Assembly: GCA_000827265.1 (NCBI GenBank) | Contig: KN834792.1 | Location: 62,001-126,000 of the forward strand | From: Collybiopsis luxurians FD-317 M1 | Lineage: Eukaryota; Basidiomycota; Agaricomycetes; Agaricales; Omphalotaceae | Length of the DNA: 64,000 nucleotides | Direction: 5' to 3' | Part shown: piece by piece, positions 35,371 through 47,221 of the stretch | Position numbering within the stretch: the stretch's first letter is position 1 | Layout: the number at the start of each line of letters is the position of its first letter | Notes under the pieces: model-generated | What the model was told of the DNA's origin: nothing | The model's database searches: none | The model's input: the letters and a program-made list of their open reading frames with translations, nothing else | Made by a program: the position numbers and the translations under genes

Positions 35371-35879
35371 GATTAATTTGTAACGTTACTCGGTGTAAGG
35401 ATGCAGTGTACTTTAGAGAGACTACTTTTGTAAGTCTTCGGGACCTCCAGCTTGAAAAGATTTTTCATCTTGAGTCATGTAGGGTAGGCTGCGGTCTGGA
35501 ATCGAAGGAGGAGACAAGGCTCGAAAGGCGGAAGAGGAAATGACGGAAGAGGGAAGAATAGAGACGCAAAGGCGACGGTCAGATTGGAGAAGAAATAGAG
35601 GAGAGATAAGGTCAAGAGATTAATTTGAAGTGTTTTGAAGGTTCGGGAACAGTCGAAAGGGACAAGAAGACAGAGGGACAGGTTTATAACGAGGAGGAAG
35701 AACGGGCATAGCACCAGAGGCTAGTAATAAGAACAGGTCGATGAAACAGCAGACTAAATCTTGAACTCAGAAGTACAGAAGACAAACGCTATTCACAAGT
35801 TCTCAAATTTGAGTGCATACAGTAAGCGATTCGTATATACAAGAGTTGCGTTGCTAGATATTTCGGAGTTGCTAGATAT
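35371..35879. other. convergent 3' region, purine-rich
   Basis: 510 bases between the stops of MON1 and the MYND gene. A purine-rich (A/G) stretch runs from about 35500 to 35705 on the plus strand. No gene is seen. Confidence 0.4.
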
Positions 35880-36806
35880 TTATGACATGCTAACATCGTT
35901 CAAACCATCCACAAGATCGTCCATAGAATCCTTCTCCGTTTCCGCGTCGGTGAGAGCCGGTCGTTTCTCAACATTCCTACCAAGATCATCAAGGGAAATC
36001 TTGCCATTGACGATCCCAGCAAACAAACCCTTCCACTCAAAAGAGTACTTGTACCCCGGATTGGGAGGGTTCGTCAAGTCAATGGTCCAAGGTCTACACA
36101 ATGTGTTGACATTCATCGGCTTGCTGAAAAAGTCTTCGATAAAATTGAAAACGAAAAAAGCGCGTCCCAGCCCTCCTCCGGCGCGTATTTCTCTGGATTC
36201 TTGGAGGGCCTTTGGAGTGGCGATGTTGGAAAATTCCATACCGCCGCGAGAAGAGCTGATTGGGGTGACTTGGGACAAGACGATGTAGAATGGGGAAGGG
36301 AGGGGACCCAGGTGGGAAGGAGCTTTGTCCGAGTAAGTGAGGTAGATTTCGATAATGTTGTGGAGGATACCATCGGTTGTGTGTGCGCGTAGAGCTTCTG
36401 TGGCGACCCAGCGTAAGAGCCAGTCGTATTCCTGTTACAGTGAATCTGATGTTGAGAATCAAATAATTCTTGATTTTCGATCTCACTTTGCTTACCATCA
36501 TCCAGCCATAGTAGTTCACCACGACTTGATATTTTCTGCAATTCTGTTTGTGTTCGGACCAATGCTGTTTCTGACATTCCTTACTCTGAATCGCGGTTCA
36601 AGTAGTAAATTTCTAGTAGACGTATGAATTTCGAAATCGGAGACACTTACGCAGTACCTTACTTGCTTACATTTTGCGCAGATCTTCAATGTGCGTCCAT
36701 CGTAGCCGGAACTTTTTTTAGGGCACGCTGGATATGCGCAATCTCGTGGAGGAATTTTTTCGGCGAAACATACGCCCAAGAACGGATCGACTCGCCTGAG
36801 TGGCAT
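35880..36806 (-). CDS. MYND-type zinc-finger protein
   Basis: Starts MPLRRVDPFLGVCF. The MYND finger spans the first intron: CAYPACPKKSS, then CAKCKQVRYC, then SKECQKQHWSEHKQNC. This supplies the C-x4-C, CxxC, CxxxC and HxxxC zinc ligands. MYND fingers bind proline-rich peptides. After it come YYGWMM, EYDWLLRWVATEALRAH and a C-terminal domain (YKYSFEWKGLFAGIVNG) common in basidiomycete MYND proteins of unknown role. The last 35 residues are acidic. Introns lie at about 36600-36650 and 36430-36500. Confidence 0.85.
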
Positions 36807-37404
36807 GGCTGAGGGAAAGTGGCAACTTGAAGTCTAGAGTGGCACTAGCACGTGTTGGTCCTCAGCCAACATAGCCGCCACAAATCGCAGAAGCTTTCGG
36901 CATTCGAATTCTGAAGATAAAATAGGACGCGCCCCCAAGATTCACTGGCAGTAAGTATGATGAACTTGACTTTGCATTATTATTTTCTAACAAAAACAGA
37001 GGTCCATATATTCATATTGACGTGCTTTCAACGTTGAACTTGTCATCGAGATTCGGACGCCGACTCTGTATGAACAGACCTAGATGTTTTCGCCTCCAAT
37101 GTTAGAATAATCACATTTTACGATTGCCTGCGTCCTTCCTTGGCTGAACTAACGGAAACCATTTACGACAATAGCCATACTTCTTGATAGCATAATTCAC
37201 AGCTCCGTACAAAGTCATGAGAACAAAAGCTCAAAGTTGGACGTTAGCGGACGCTGCTTAAGTGCTTATTGAGATCACCAGAATTATTGAATGGGCTTCA
37301 AGAGTTCAGGATTCGGTGAATCGCATGGAGCTACCTACTGCCCAATCTCAACGGTAACAGTGTCAAGTAAAATTCGGACGGAGGCCGGCCCGGCGCTGAT
37401 TTGC
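36807..37404. promoter_or_regulatory. divergent gap between MYND gene and P450 block
   Basis: About 600 bases with no supported gene. The left part is the MYND promoter. The P450 duplication unit starts near 37405, where homology with 42266 begins. Confidence 0.4.
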
Positions 37405-40013
37405 CAATTGCACTTACGATTGCAAGACCGCCGAGGAAGGTTAATGTACTACGAAGATGATACGATCACCTTCGAAGCAATATCCGATTTTCTGTCAATT
37501 GGAAGCTCCATTTGGGTCCTGTATTTATTGTTGCATCTCCAGAAGCGGTCTCATGATCCCGGCGCTGTCTTTCCGGTTCCATAAATACTGGAGACCGAGA
37601 AACTCAGCGGTGAAAGCATGTCTCTCTCTCCCTCCTCCCAAATACTTACCCTGGGAGCCATCTTTTTGGCAACCCTCCTACTCCCAAAGTTCCTGCGATG
37701 GCGCGCCCGGATGGTTAAAGTAAGCGGCCCATCTTCGACTACGATCTACCTAGACCAACCTTAACGCCCGGCCAGCTGAATGCCATACCCACCGTTGGCA
37801 ACTCCGGAATATTCTCCTCGTACATCAGCGCTCGGAGGTTCAAGGATCATGCCATGGAAATCCTTCAGGAAGGATACGAAAAAGTACGGGGACCCCCTTC
37901 CATTATTAGTCCCTGTTGACCCAATCTAATAAAGTATCCCGGACGAGCATTCAAGGTACCATTTCCTGATGGATGGGAAGTCATCGTCTCGGGAAAAACT
38001 ATGGTAGACGAAATCAGGAAAGCCAATGATCAAGATCTCTCCCCTCAGGAAGCTTTAACCAAAGTAAGGTTTCGCGATGGCCAACTTCTCACTGTACAAG
38101 CTCACTCATCTGAGCCAATCTGCAGATTTTGCAAACAGACTATACTCTTGGTCGCTGTGTTCGAGAAGATTCATACCAAATTGATGTCGTTCGAACAGCT
38201 CTTACGCGAAACTTGGGAGCTCGATTCGAAGATCTGCGGGATGAGATCAAAGATGCTTTCGCCGATGAAATCCCTGCCAAAGGTAAACAGAACAAAATCG
38301 TTTTCTAGACTCGTAATCTGACGTCCAATGGTTTCAAAGAATCGGAATGGATGAAAGTACCAATGCTGTACACAGCTATGAAGATTATCTCTCGAACAAG
38401 CAATCGATACTTCGTCGGTTCTCCGCTTTGCAGAGATCCAGATTATATGGTTGGTGGTTCTTCCTAGTAACCCACATTCTACTAATTTCCTTATCCTAGA
38501 AACTCAACATCGAGTTTACAGTTGACGCTTTCAACGGCGCCAAAACCCTTCAGCATTATCCAGGCTTCCTGAAACCGTATGTTTCTGTTTCTGGGTGCAT
38601 TCAATATGACGCGTACTCATATTCCTGGAATGTGCAGTCTGATACGGCAATTTTTGACCAAAGTCCCTGCCGGCGTTGCACGGGCTATAAAGCATCTGAA
38701 GTCAGTTATTGAGGAACGACTGCGGAAAGAGGAAGAGTACGGGACTACCGATTGGCCGGGAAAGCCTGTATGTATTCTGTCTTCCTCCTCGTTTATCTGA
38801 CCCGATTGTTTGCGGCAGAATGATCTAATTTCCTGGCTTCTCGATGAAGCCAACACCGAGGACCGTCGCAAAGACATCATATACAACATCGTCTCTCGTG
38901 TTCTCGTTATTAACTTTGCTGCCATTCATACCACAGTAAGCTTTTTTTGATCTTTCCGTATAGGTCCGCCTTTTTGTAACAGTCCCCCTTTCGCAGAGTG
39001 TTGTGAGTGTCCACGACAATCCTTTATTCACGCCTACCCCTTTTCATGTTTGCATTTTCTTTTCGAGACTTTCACAAACTCCCTCTATTACTTAGCTGCC
39101 AATCCCCATATAGTGCAACCTCTGCGCGAAGAAGTTCAGGCCTGTGTCGAGAAACACGGTTGGACAAAAGCCGCGATGGGCCAAATGCGGAAATTGGATA
39201 GCTATATGAAAGAAGTGCAGCGACTTGTTGGCGTCAGTGGATGTACGTCTATTTTTCTCTCTCTTCATTGTCGTTATGACCGGGAATATCCTAGTGGGCA
39301 TGAGCCGAATGGCGATGAAAGACTTTACCTTCTCTGATGGAACCGTAGTTCCTGCTGGGACCATGGTCCATACGGTTTCGTACGCTCTGCATCATGATGC
39401 AGTAAGTTCAATTGACCGGTTCGAGCGATACTGAAGCGATTAATTCATTTTTTTGTAGGAGGTGTACGAGGATCCTGAAAGTTTGAACGCTTTCCGATTC
39501 TCAAATATGCGAGTCAAGGAGGGTGAAGGGTTCAAGCATCAGATGGTTGCGCAGGACCCTTCTTATGCCTTGTTCGGTAGTGGAGGAAGGCACATGTGGT
39601 GAGCAAGAGAGACTATGTCTACTTTTGCACCTTCCTGATATGCTGTCGTCAGTCCAGGACGATTTTTCGCAGTCAACGAACTTAAAGCGCTCCTCGGGCA
39701 CGTCTTGGTTACCTACGACATCAAGTTTGAAAATAATAGAGGAGTACCTCCTCCACACTGGGACGGAGCCGGCTGCACTCCAAATAGGACTGCACTTGTG
39801 ATGTTCAAGAAACGAGCAGTCTAATGCTGACGATAAAATAGAACGGGCTCTCCAAGTTAGTAAGTCTGATGAACTTGGCTTTGTGTGTCTCCGCTTTCTT
39901 CCGGATGATAACCTAAGATGAGATTAGACAGTACTAATCAGGAATGCCTGCTGAAGGCCTGCTCGTAGTAGATTAGCCGCCACTTGAACTCTGTAACGCG
40001 TTTGTCAATTTTC
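37405..40013 (+). repeat. 2.6-kb direct duplication, unit A
   Basis: This unit is closely matched by 42266-44887, including introns, promoter and 3' flank. The left edge is at gcacttacgattgc and the right edge just after gcgtttgtc. Long stretches in the exons and in the intron near 38940 are identical or nearly so. Confidence 0.85.
37618..39824 (+). CDS. cytochrome P450 monooxygenase, copy A
   Basis: Thirteen exons (from 37618-37719 to 39653-39824) join to 509 residues. They include a 6-base microexon at 38997-39002 that bridges the I-helix. There is an N-terminal membrane anchor (LTLGAIFLATLLLPKFLRW). The I-helix region is VINFAAIHTTSVTFTN, the K-helix motif ExxR is in MKEVQRLVG, the PERF-like region is YEDPESLNAFRF, and the heme loop is FGSGGRHMCPGRFFA with the Cys thiolate. 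It is therefore an ER-bound monooxygenase using a P450 reductase. The AAIHTT I-helix resembles fungal ent-kaurene-oxidase-like and related clans, but the substrate is unknown. All key residues are present. Confidence 0.9.
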
Positions 40014-40692
40014 TAATTTTAAACTGTGTCCTGAAGCAACTTCCTTTTGCGATGTGGAATGTGGACGCGTGGGCAAGAGGGGGGGAAAATGCAAATCCCA
40101 GACACCAACTCCGCAAATCCAGAGGAACCCCCCCCCCCCCAGTGTGAGAATTTTAAGCTTTCAGTAAATCGTTGCTCTTGCTCCAAGCTCTCACTTTATC
40201 CACCTAAATTTTCGCCAGAATACCTTATGCTGACTGTAATTAGAGTCTACATTAAAATTTTTTTTTTCAGAAAGTTTGACAGGAACTGAGAAATGACGGG
40301 CCATGCCACCATGGCCAATGAGCCATCTCAAGCATGTGTAAAGCCACGTTTTGCCCAAAACCCGCTACAGGGTTTATAAAAAATTGAGTCAATAGTTCAA
40401 TTACAGCCCACCAAAAATTAGGTGTCTACTAATTACTCTAAGGAAAAGTCGTACTTTTGAGCTCAGTATTGATATTTTTCAGCGAAGCACTCAAGTGGCG
40501 GCCCGGGAGGGGGTTGGTATCCAGGATTTTTTTCCTACTCCCCTCTTGCGCATGGGTGTCTTGACGCCAGGGTCTGTAATGTGAATGCCTTCTGTTCATG
40601 TACAGTGCACTCACAATGTCAGTCGCTGTCTATTGTTATAATGAATCTGGTTTTCCCATCTCCGAAATCCCTTACCCATTCCTCCTGCAGAC
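40014..40692. other. spacer between P450 copies, left part
   Basis: Non-coding sequence with a run of C at about 40129-40140 and a T run near 40258. It has no counterpart after copy B. The final bases CAGAC (40688-40692) are the target duplication of the solo LTR. Confidence 0.4.
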
Positions 40693-41331
40693 TGTTAGAC
40701 CCCAAATCACTACCACTCCTTCTATCCCTTCTTTCCATCCCATCTCTCTGCCCTTTCCTAGTCACTATCATGCTCTCTAAGATTCTTGACACTGTGACAT
40801 GGCATGTCTTCCCATGGATTTATGCATTCCTTACCATTATTCAATATTGTTATGAAATACCCATTGATCTATATAAGCCCAGGAGCGAACCCAAGGGAGG
40901 CATGTTGGAATTGCCATAACTCTTGTCTACTGCTTTCTCCTTCTACTTTGTTACTCTGTAAATCTCTTTCTGTATGTCTCCAATACAGTTATTGTTCTGC
41001 TTAGCATCATTCAGACCTCGAGTGAGCTCCAACTTGATATTTTCGAACTCATGCAGCTCCGAATTTGTACTAATGACTTTGTCACTGCTCTCTCTTCTCG
41101 TCCATGGGTACCCACCACCTATCGGGGGTTATTTACCCTTATTTGGTCACTCTTGCATCTAGTCCATGCATTTCTCACTTCTGAACATGGTTGTCAAGTT
41201 CCTCACAGCTTCCTCTTGTATGCAGGCCTCTGTGGAACACTGCTACTAAGCTACTACAGTGAAACTCAATGTAATTATCCTTACAACCTACACTATCCAA
41301 TTCCTCTTGAATTCTAGTTCCGGTCCTAACG
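40693..41331 (+). mobile_element. solo LTR of an LTR retrotransposon, copy B
   Basis: A 639-bp element in plus orientation, starting TGTTAGACCCCAAATCACTA and ending GTCCTAACG; the final CA has become CG. The 5-bp target duplication CAGAC is at 40688-40692 and 41332-41336. A TATATAAG promoter-like box is at about 40869, followed by the conserved gaacccaagggaggcatg. It is the same family as 24681-25326, in inverse orientation, with scattered differences. No gag/pol sequence accompanies it. Confidence 0.9.
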
Positions 41332-41338
41332 CAGACAA

Positions 41339-41363
41339 TACTTGTACCCACAGAAAGTGATGG
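41339..41363 (+). repeat. 25-bp perfect inverted repeat, left arm
   Basis: Begins TACTTGTACCCACAGAAAGT. An exact inverted copy is at 41554-41578. The 190-bp interior codes for nothing I recognise. Arms of this length could be the ends of a MITE-like or fold-back element of about 240 bp. Confidence 0.75.
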
Positions 41364-41553
41364 TCCAATAAATGTTTGCACATTCCACTTAATTTGTGAA
41401 TTTCTTCACCATATCCTTAGCTACAGCTACAAGGTATTATGAGCAGATGGATCTGCATGTAAACTTCACTTTACATGTCCTAAAGCCAGCAAAAATCCTG
41501 AGTAAGGGAGAAAAAAAAATAGTTTTCTTTCAGACAATCAGCATTGAGCTGGG

Positions 41554-41578
41554 CCATCACTTTCTGTGGGTACAAGTA
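41554..41578 (-). repeat. 25-bp perfect inverted repeat, right arm
   Basis: The exact reverse complement of 41339-41363. Flanks at the two arms (caa/gtt) are weakly complementary too, and no clear target duplication is visible. Confidence 0.75.
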
Positions 41579-42265
41579 GTTGGAGAAATCTGGTTGGGGT
41601 TGAGCAAAGCAGGAGTCTCTGGCCAAATTCATATCTACAATTTAATGGACTCACCCTGTTGAATTATTATCTTATCTTATCATCATTGCTATTCTACATA
41701 CAAACACAGACCAATTACTATACTTCTGTCTTTATAGTTTTACCTATCTTTACTTCCATTGAGTCGAATACTTATTTATATAGCTTACATTGCTTCACTG
41801 GCACCTCGGATGCTTACACCGCGTACTGAGGTGAGTTACCTATTTTGTATTCTTTATTTATATTTGTACTTACTCTATTCGTAGCATTTGTATCTATTAC
41901 AGGTAATACAGACGCTTACGACTATTTGTCCGCGTACTGAGCATCTGTATCTATTACAGCTACCGCGTACAAATTCTACAGTAATGCCACACAAGAGATG
42001 GGGGACAAGGTAGGTGCTCAGGAATGACTGTTGTGAGTGGGGTGGTATTCGAGAGGACCATGAAAATTACAATTCTAGACGAGTTTGGGGGCTTTTATAA
42101 GCGATGACAATGACAACCGGTTATCAGCCAATTAAGTCGTCGGTTTTTCCAGAATTGAAATATTTCCTTCATTCAAAATATGTCAATCGGCTTGCAATGC
42201 AAATGAATTATAATTGACTATATTCGCGGAATTATGGGTGCTCACCTCTTTGAAAACAAGAAGCA
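41579..42265. other. spacer between P450 copies, right part
   Basis: AT-rich, without a gene. It holds short diverged repeats: accgcgtactgag near 41819 and cgcgtactgag near 41931, and gcat(t/c)tgtatctattacag near 41885 and 41941. They may be remnants of a mobile element. Confidence 0.4.
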
Positions 42266-44887
42266 CTTACGATTGCTAGAACCACCGAGGAAGGTTAATG
42301 CACTACGATGATACGATCACCTTCAAAGCAATATTCGATTCCCTGTCAACTCGAAGCTTCAATTGGGTACTGTACTTGTTGTTGCACCTCTCCAGACACG
42401 GTCTCATGACCCTGGCGCTGTCTTTTCGGTTCCATAAATACTGGGAACCGAGAAACTCTGCGGTGAAGACATGTCTCTCTCTCCCTTCTCCCGAATACTT
42501 ACGCTGGGAGCGATATTTTTGGCAACCCTCATACTCCCAAGGTTCTTGCGATGGCGCGCTCGGATGGTAAAAGTAAGCGGCGCATTTTCAACTATGGTTT
42601 ACGTATACTAACTTTAATGCCCGGCCAGCTGAATGCCATACCCACCGTTGGCAACTCTGGAATATTCTCCTCGTATTTAAGTGCTCGGAGGTTCAAGGAT
42701 CATGCCATAGAAATTCTTCAGGAAGGATACGAAAAAGTAGGTCTACGTCAACTCTCATCTATTAGTAGCCCCAGTTGACCCCAGTCTTTCGAAGTATCCC
42801 GGACGAGCATTCAAAGTACCACTTCCTGATGGATGGGAAGTCTTTGTCTCTGGAAAAACTATGGTAGACGAAATCAGGAAAGCCAACGATCAAGACCTTT
42901 CCCCCCAGGAAGCTGCAATTAAAGTAAGGATACCCGATGGCCATCTTCTCACTGTGGAAATTTACTCATCAGAGCCGATCTGCAGATTTTGCAAACAGAC
43001 TATACTCTTGGTCGCTGTGTTCGAGAAGATTCATACCAAATTGATGTCGTTCGAACAGCTCTTACGCGAAACTTGGGAGCTCGATTCGAAGATCTGCGGG
43101 ATGAGATCAAAGATGCTTTCGCCGATGAAATCCCTGCCAAAGGTAAACAGAGCAAAATCGTTTTCTAGGCTCGTAATCTGATGTCCAATGGTTTCAAAGA
43201 ATCGGAATGGATGAAAATACCAATGCTGTACACAGCTATGAAAATTATCTCTCGAACAAGCAATCGATATTTCGTCGGCTCTCCGCTTTGCAGAGATCCA
43301 GATTATATGGTTGGTGATTCTTCCTAGTAGTCTACATTTCTGCTCATTTTCTTACCTTAGAAACTCAACATCGAGTTTACAGTTGACGCTTTCAACGGCG
43401 CCAAAACCCTTCAGCATTATCCAGGCTTCCTGAAACCGTATGTTTCTGTTTCTGAATGTGTTCAACATGACGCATGCTCATATACCGGGGAATGTGCAGT
43501 CTGATACGGCAATTTTTGACCAAAGTCCCTGCCGGCGTTGCACGGGCTACAAAGCATCTGAAGTCAGTTATTGAGGAACGACTTCGGAAAGAGGAAGAGT
43601 ATGGGACTACCGATTGGCCTGGAAAGCCTGTAAGTATTCTGTTTCCCTCTTTTACTTGACCCGACTGTTTGCGGTAGAATGATCTAATTTCCTGGCTTCT
43701 CGATGAAGCCAACACCGAGGACCGTCGCAAAGACATCATATACAACATCGTCTCTCGTGTTCTCGTTATTAACTTTGCTGCCATTCATACCACAGTAAGC
43801 TTTTTTTGATCTTTCCGTATAGGTCCACTTTTTGGTAACAGTTCCACCTTTCGCAGAGTGTTGTGAGTGTCTACGGCAGTCCTTTATTCACGCCTACCCC
43901 TTTTCATGTTCACATTTTCTTTTCGAGACTTTCACAAATTCCCTCTATTACTTAGCTGCCAATCCCCATATAGTGCAGCCTCTGCGCGAAGAAGTTCAGG
44001 CCTGCGTCGAGAAACACGGTTGGACAAAAGCCGCGATGGGCCAAATGCGGAAATTGGATAGCTATATGAAAGAAGTGCAACGACTTGTTGGCGTCAGTGG
44101 ATGTACGTCCATTTTTCTCTCTCGTTATCGTCGTTATGATTGAGAATATCCTAGTGGGCATGAGCCGAATGGCGATGAAAGACTTTACCTTCTCTGATGG
44201 AACCGTAGTTCCTACTGGGACCATAGTCCATACAGTTTCGTACGCTCTGCATCACGACCCAGTAAGTTCAATTGACCGGTTCGAGCCATACCGAAGCGAT
44301 TAATTCATTTTTTTGTAGGAGGTGTACGAGGATCCTGAAAGTTTGAATGCTTTCCGATTCTCAAATATGCGAGTCAAGGAGGGTGAAGGGTTCAAGCATC
44401 AGATGGTTGCGCAGGACCCTTCTTATGCCTTGTTCGGTAGTGGAGGAAGGCACATGTGGTGAGCAAGAGAGACTATGTCTACTTTTGCACCTTCCTAATA
44501 TGTTGTCGTCAGTCCAGGACGATTTTTCGCAGTCAACGAACTTAAGGCGCTCCTCGGGCATGTCTTGGTTACCTACGACATCAAGTTTGAAAACAATAGA
44601 GGAGTACCTCCTCCATGCTGGGATGGAGCCGGCTGCACTCCAAATAGGACTGCATTTGTGATGTTCAGGAAACGAGCAGTCTAATTCTGACAATAAAATG
44701 AAATGGGCTCCCCAAGTCCAGTAAGTCTGATGAACTTGGCTTTGTGTTATTCTTGCTGTCTTCGCTTTCTTCCGGATGATAACCTAAGATGAGATTAGAC
44801 AGTACTAATCAGGAGCGCCTGCTGAAGGCCTGCTCGGAGTAGATTAGCCGCCACTTGAACTCTGTACCGCGTTTGTCGATTTTCTTC
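42266..44887 (+). repeat. 2.6-kb direct duplication, unit B
   Basis: The partner of 37405-40013. Most differences lie in the promoter, introns and exons 1-3. The middle of the gene is close to identical. Confidence 0.85.
42471..44684 (+). CDS. cytochrome P450 monooxygenase, copy B
   Basis: The tandem duplicate of copy A with the same 13-exon structure and the same anchor, ExxR (MKEVQRL) and heme loop (FGSGGRHMCPGRFFA). Frames and splice sites look intact throughout. Changes from copy A are conservative, for example SYLSARRF for SYISARRF, and a handful near the start of exons 1 to 3. Both copies are therefore predicted to be functional enzymes of about 509 residues with the same unknown substrate. 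Its own promoter lies within the duplicated unit, so both may share regulation. Confidence 0.9.
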
Positions 44888-45244
44888 CAAACAAGGGACT
44901 TTAGTAAGCTCTCTCTTGGCCAAGTGTTTTCGATGCAACTTGAACCGAGGCAAATGCGCCCGCCTTTTCCTACAGCACCCCAGCCCAAGCGAGTAAGAAA
45001 TTTAGAGCTGAGATACCTATTGCCGTTGATATGTTGCTATCCAATGGTCTTCCTTCTAGTTCTTTGAGTAACGCGTTCTGAGCTTCTGCGATCTTCAATC
45101 TGTTAACGTTAGCGTTCGCGCCCTCACGCCTTTTAGCCTGCTTCAGCAGCGGCTATCTTATCAGCCGGATCTTGTCGGCGGGAAGCGGGGTATTGAGACA
45201 GGTATCCGCGATACGGAATCTTATCCTCGCCTGCTTTCCTCAGG
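44888..45244. other. gap between P450 copy B and guanine deaminase
   Basis: Unique sequence after the end of the duplicated unit, without a supported gene. It contains the promoter of the guanine deaminase gene. Confidence 0.4.
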
Positions 45245-47062
45245 ATGACGATATCGATGCTTCTCAGAGGAACCTTTGTGCACTGTCCGAAACTGGGAGC
45301 GCTCGAGATTCTCAAGGATTGGTTAATCGGTGCGTAATCGTAGAGTTCATAACCAGATTATCATGATCATAGCTTTTTTCGGTACCAGCGATCGATAACT
45401 TTGGATGCATCATCCACTGCGAACATATTGAATCCCCCAAATCCGCTGAGCTTGTTCAATTACATGGCCATTTACTTGTTACAATTCCCCCAGGCTCCTT
45501 CGTTCTACCTCTATTCAATGACTTGCACCTGCACGCCCCGCAATTCCTGTACCAAGGAAACGGTCTAGATCTGCCCCTCCTCGAATGGCTGCATCAATAC
45601 GCATTCAAGGCTGAGGAAAGGCTTGATATCAATCCGGAGCTGGCGAGGAAAGTCTATCGGAGACTAGGACAGAGATTAGTCGAGGCCGGAACGGGTGCAA
45701 TTTGTCTATTCGGGACACTCAACGCAAAGACAAATCTCACCCTGGCAGAGGAAATGCGGGCAGCCGGGATTCGTGCGTTCGTAGGGAAAGTGTCGATGGA
45801 TATATCTTCTCGACCTTCGTACGTCGAGGAATCTGCCGAAGCTGCTATTGACGCGGTTAAAGAGTTTGGTGAACGGATCGTCGAAGACTTTTCCTCCTCC
45901 TCCTCCTCGGAGTCGTCGGAATCATTTGAAAACCGACCTCCTCTCGTCCAGCCAGTGATCACACCGCGTTTCGTACCGACATGCTCTGATGAGCTTCTGC
46001 ATGGTCTCGGTGTACTTGCTGAGCAGAAAGGATGGCGCATCCAAAGCCATATGGCTGAGTCGAGCGACCAGGTCGAATGGGTAAGGAAGGAAAGAGGGGA
46101 TGACGATATTCACATCTTCGAGAAGGTACGTAGAGTGTTATCATTAGCAGATGGCGATAGGAACACTCCACTAATAAAATACATCATTTCCAACTTGAAC
46201 TTAGCACGGCCTCCTAACCTCACGTACTATTCAAGCGCACTGCACTTTCCTGTCCTCCTGCGCCCCCGCTTCCACCACCGATGCTAATTCCAACGCTAAT
46301 GCTAAAGCTTCCAGTCCCCTGCGTACCCACTCGACGAACCAGTTTACCCATCTACACACCCTCGGCACCTCCATCGCCCACTGTCCCTTGTCCAACATAT
46401 ACTTCTCCCCCACGCACGCGTTCTGCCTCCGCGAAGCTCTCGAAGCCCAAGTCAAAATCGGATTAGGAACGGATGTTGCCGGGGGGTATAGTCTCGATAT
46501 CATGAATGCGATGAGGAGCGCTGTTGCGGTTTCGAGGATGAGGGAGGGTGTGCGTCAGAAGGAGAGGAAGATTCGGAAGGAAGAGGAGGGAGAGAGGGAG
46601 AGGGAGAGAGAGGAAGCGGAGGCGGAGAACGGAAAGAGCCTCGCCATCGACTGGAAGGAATCACTCTTCCTTGCTACGCTAGGAGGCGCAGAAGCACTTG
46701 GGATCGAATCTGGGATGTTCAGAGTTGGTGCGCCATTCGATGCTCAACAGAGTATGTATTCCTTTTATCTCAGAGAGATGACTGATGATATCCTACCTTC
46801 AACGTACTCATATATAGTCGAGTTATTTGATCCAAATACGGGAATCGGAGTGGGGGCGCTGGATCTCTTCGAATTGGAGATGGAGATGGAAACGGCAGCG
46901 GCGGCGACGAATGACGTTGAAAGAGAATCGAAAGTCCACCTCTCGGGGAAAGACCACCGAGCGTCGTCATCGAGTCTTTCGGAGGAGATGGTAGAGAAAT
47001 GGTGGTGTGTCGGGGACCAGAGGAATCGAGTGAGAATGTGGATACAGGGGGTAGAGTGTTAA
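45245..47062 (+). CDS. guanine deaminase
   Basis: Converts guanine to xanthine and ammonia in purine salvage and catabolism. A zinc amidohydrolase starting MTISMLLRGTFVHCPKLGAL. Landmarks in order: NDLHLHAPQF (metal-binding HxH), LFGTLNAKTN, GKVSMD, ITPRFVPTCSDE, SHMAESSDQVEWV, IQAHCTFLS, LGTSIAHCPLSNIYF and GLGTDVAGGYSLDIM (metal-binding D). Introns lie near 45331-45389 and 46126-46205, with one near 46752. It carries insertions not found in typical enzymes: an acidic Ser run (about 45894-45925), a Ser/Asn/Ala loop after CTFLSS, and a charged Arg/Glu loop at 46540-46640. Zinc ligands appear intact. Confidence 0.9.
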
Positions 47063-47128
47063 GGATTGGGTTCTATTGGCTATCTCTCGATAAACTCGAA
47101 GCTGAAGGAGATACATCAACAAACAGAT

Positions 47129-47221
47129 CCGACCATAGCTCAGTTGGAAGAGCACAAGACTGTAATCGGAAAGAATGCATATCTCTATCTTGGGGTCGCC
47201 TGTTCGAACCAGGCTGGTCGG
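47129..47221 (+). tRNA. tRNA-Tyr(GUA) with a 21-base intron
   Basis: The acceptor stem CCGACCA pairs fully with TGGTCGG. The D arm is GCTC-AGTTGGAA-GAGC. The anticodon arm is CAAGA / TCTTG with loop CTGTAAA once the intron 47166-47186 is removed, placing the break one base 3' of the anticodon GTA. The T arm is GCCTG-TTCGAAC-CAGGC, which also holds the internal B box. Eukaryotic tRNA-Tyr genes usually carry an intron at exactly this place. CCA is not encoded, as expected. Confidence 0.95.

Noticed and set aside
40581..41317. Several plus-strand frames of 60-110 codons
   Set aside because: They lie mostly in or across the solo LTR, which is defined by its ends and target duplication. The frames are chance openings.
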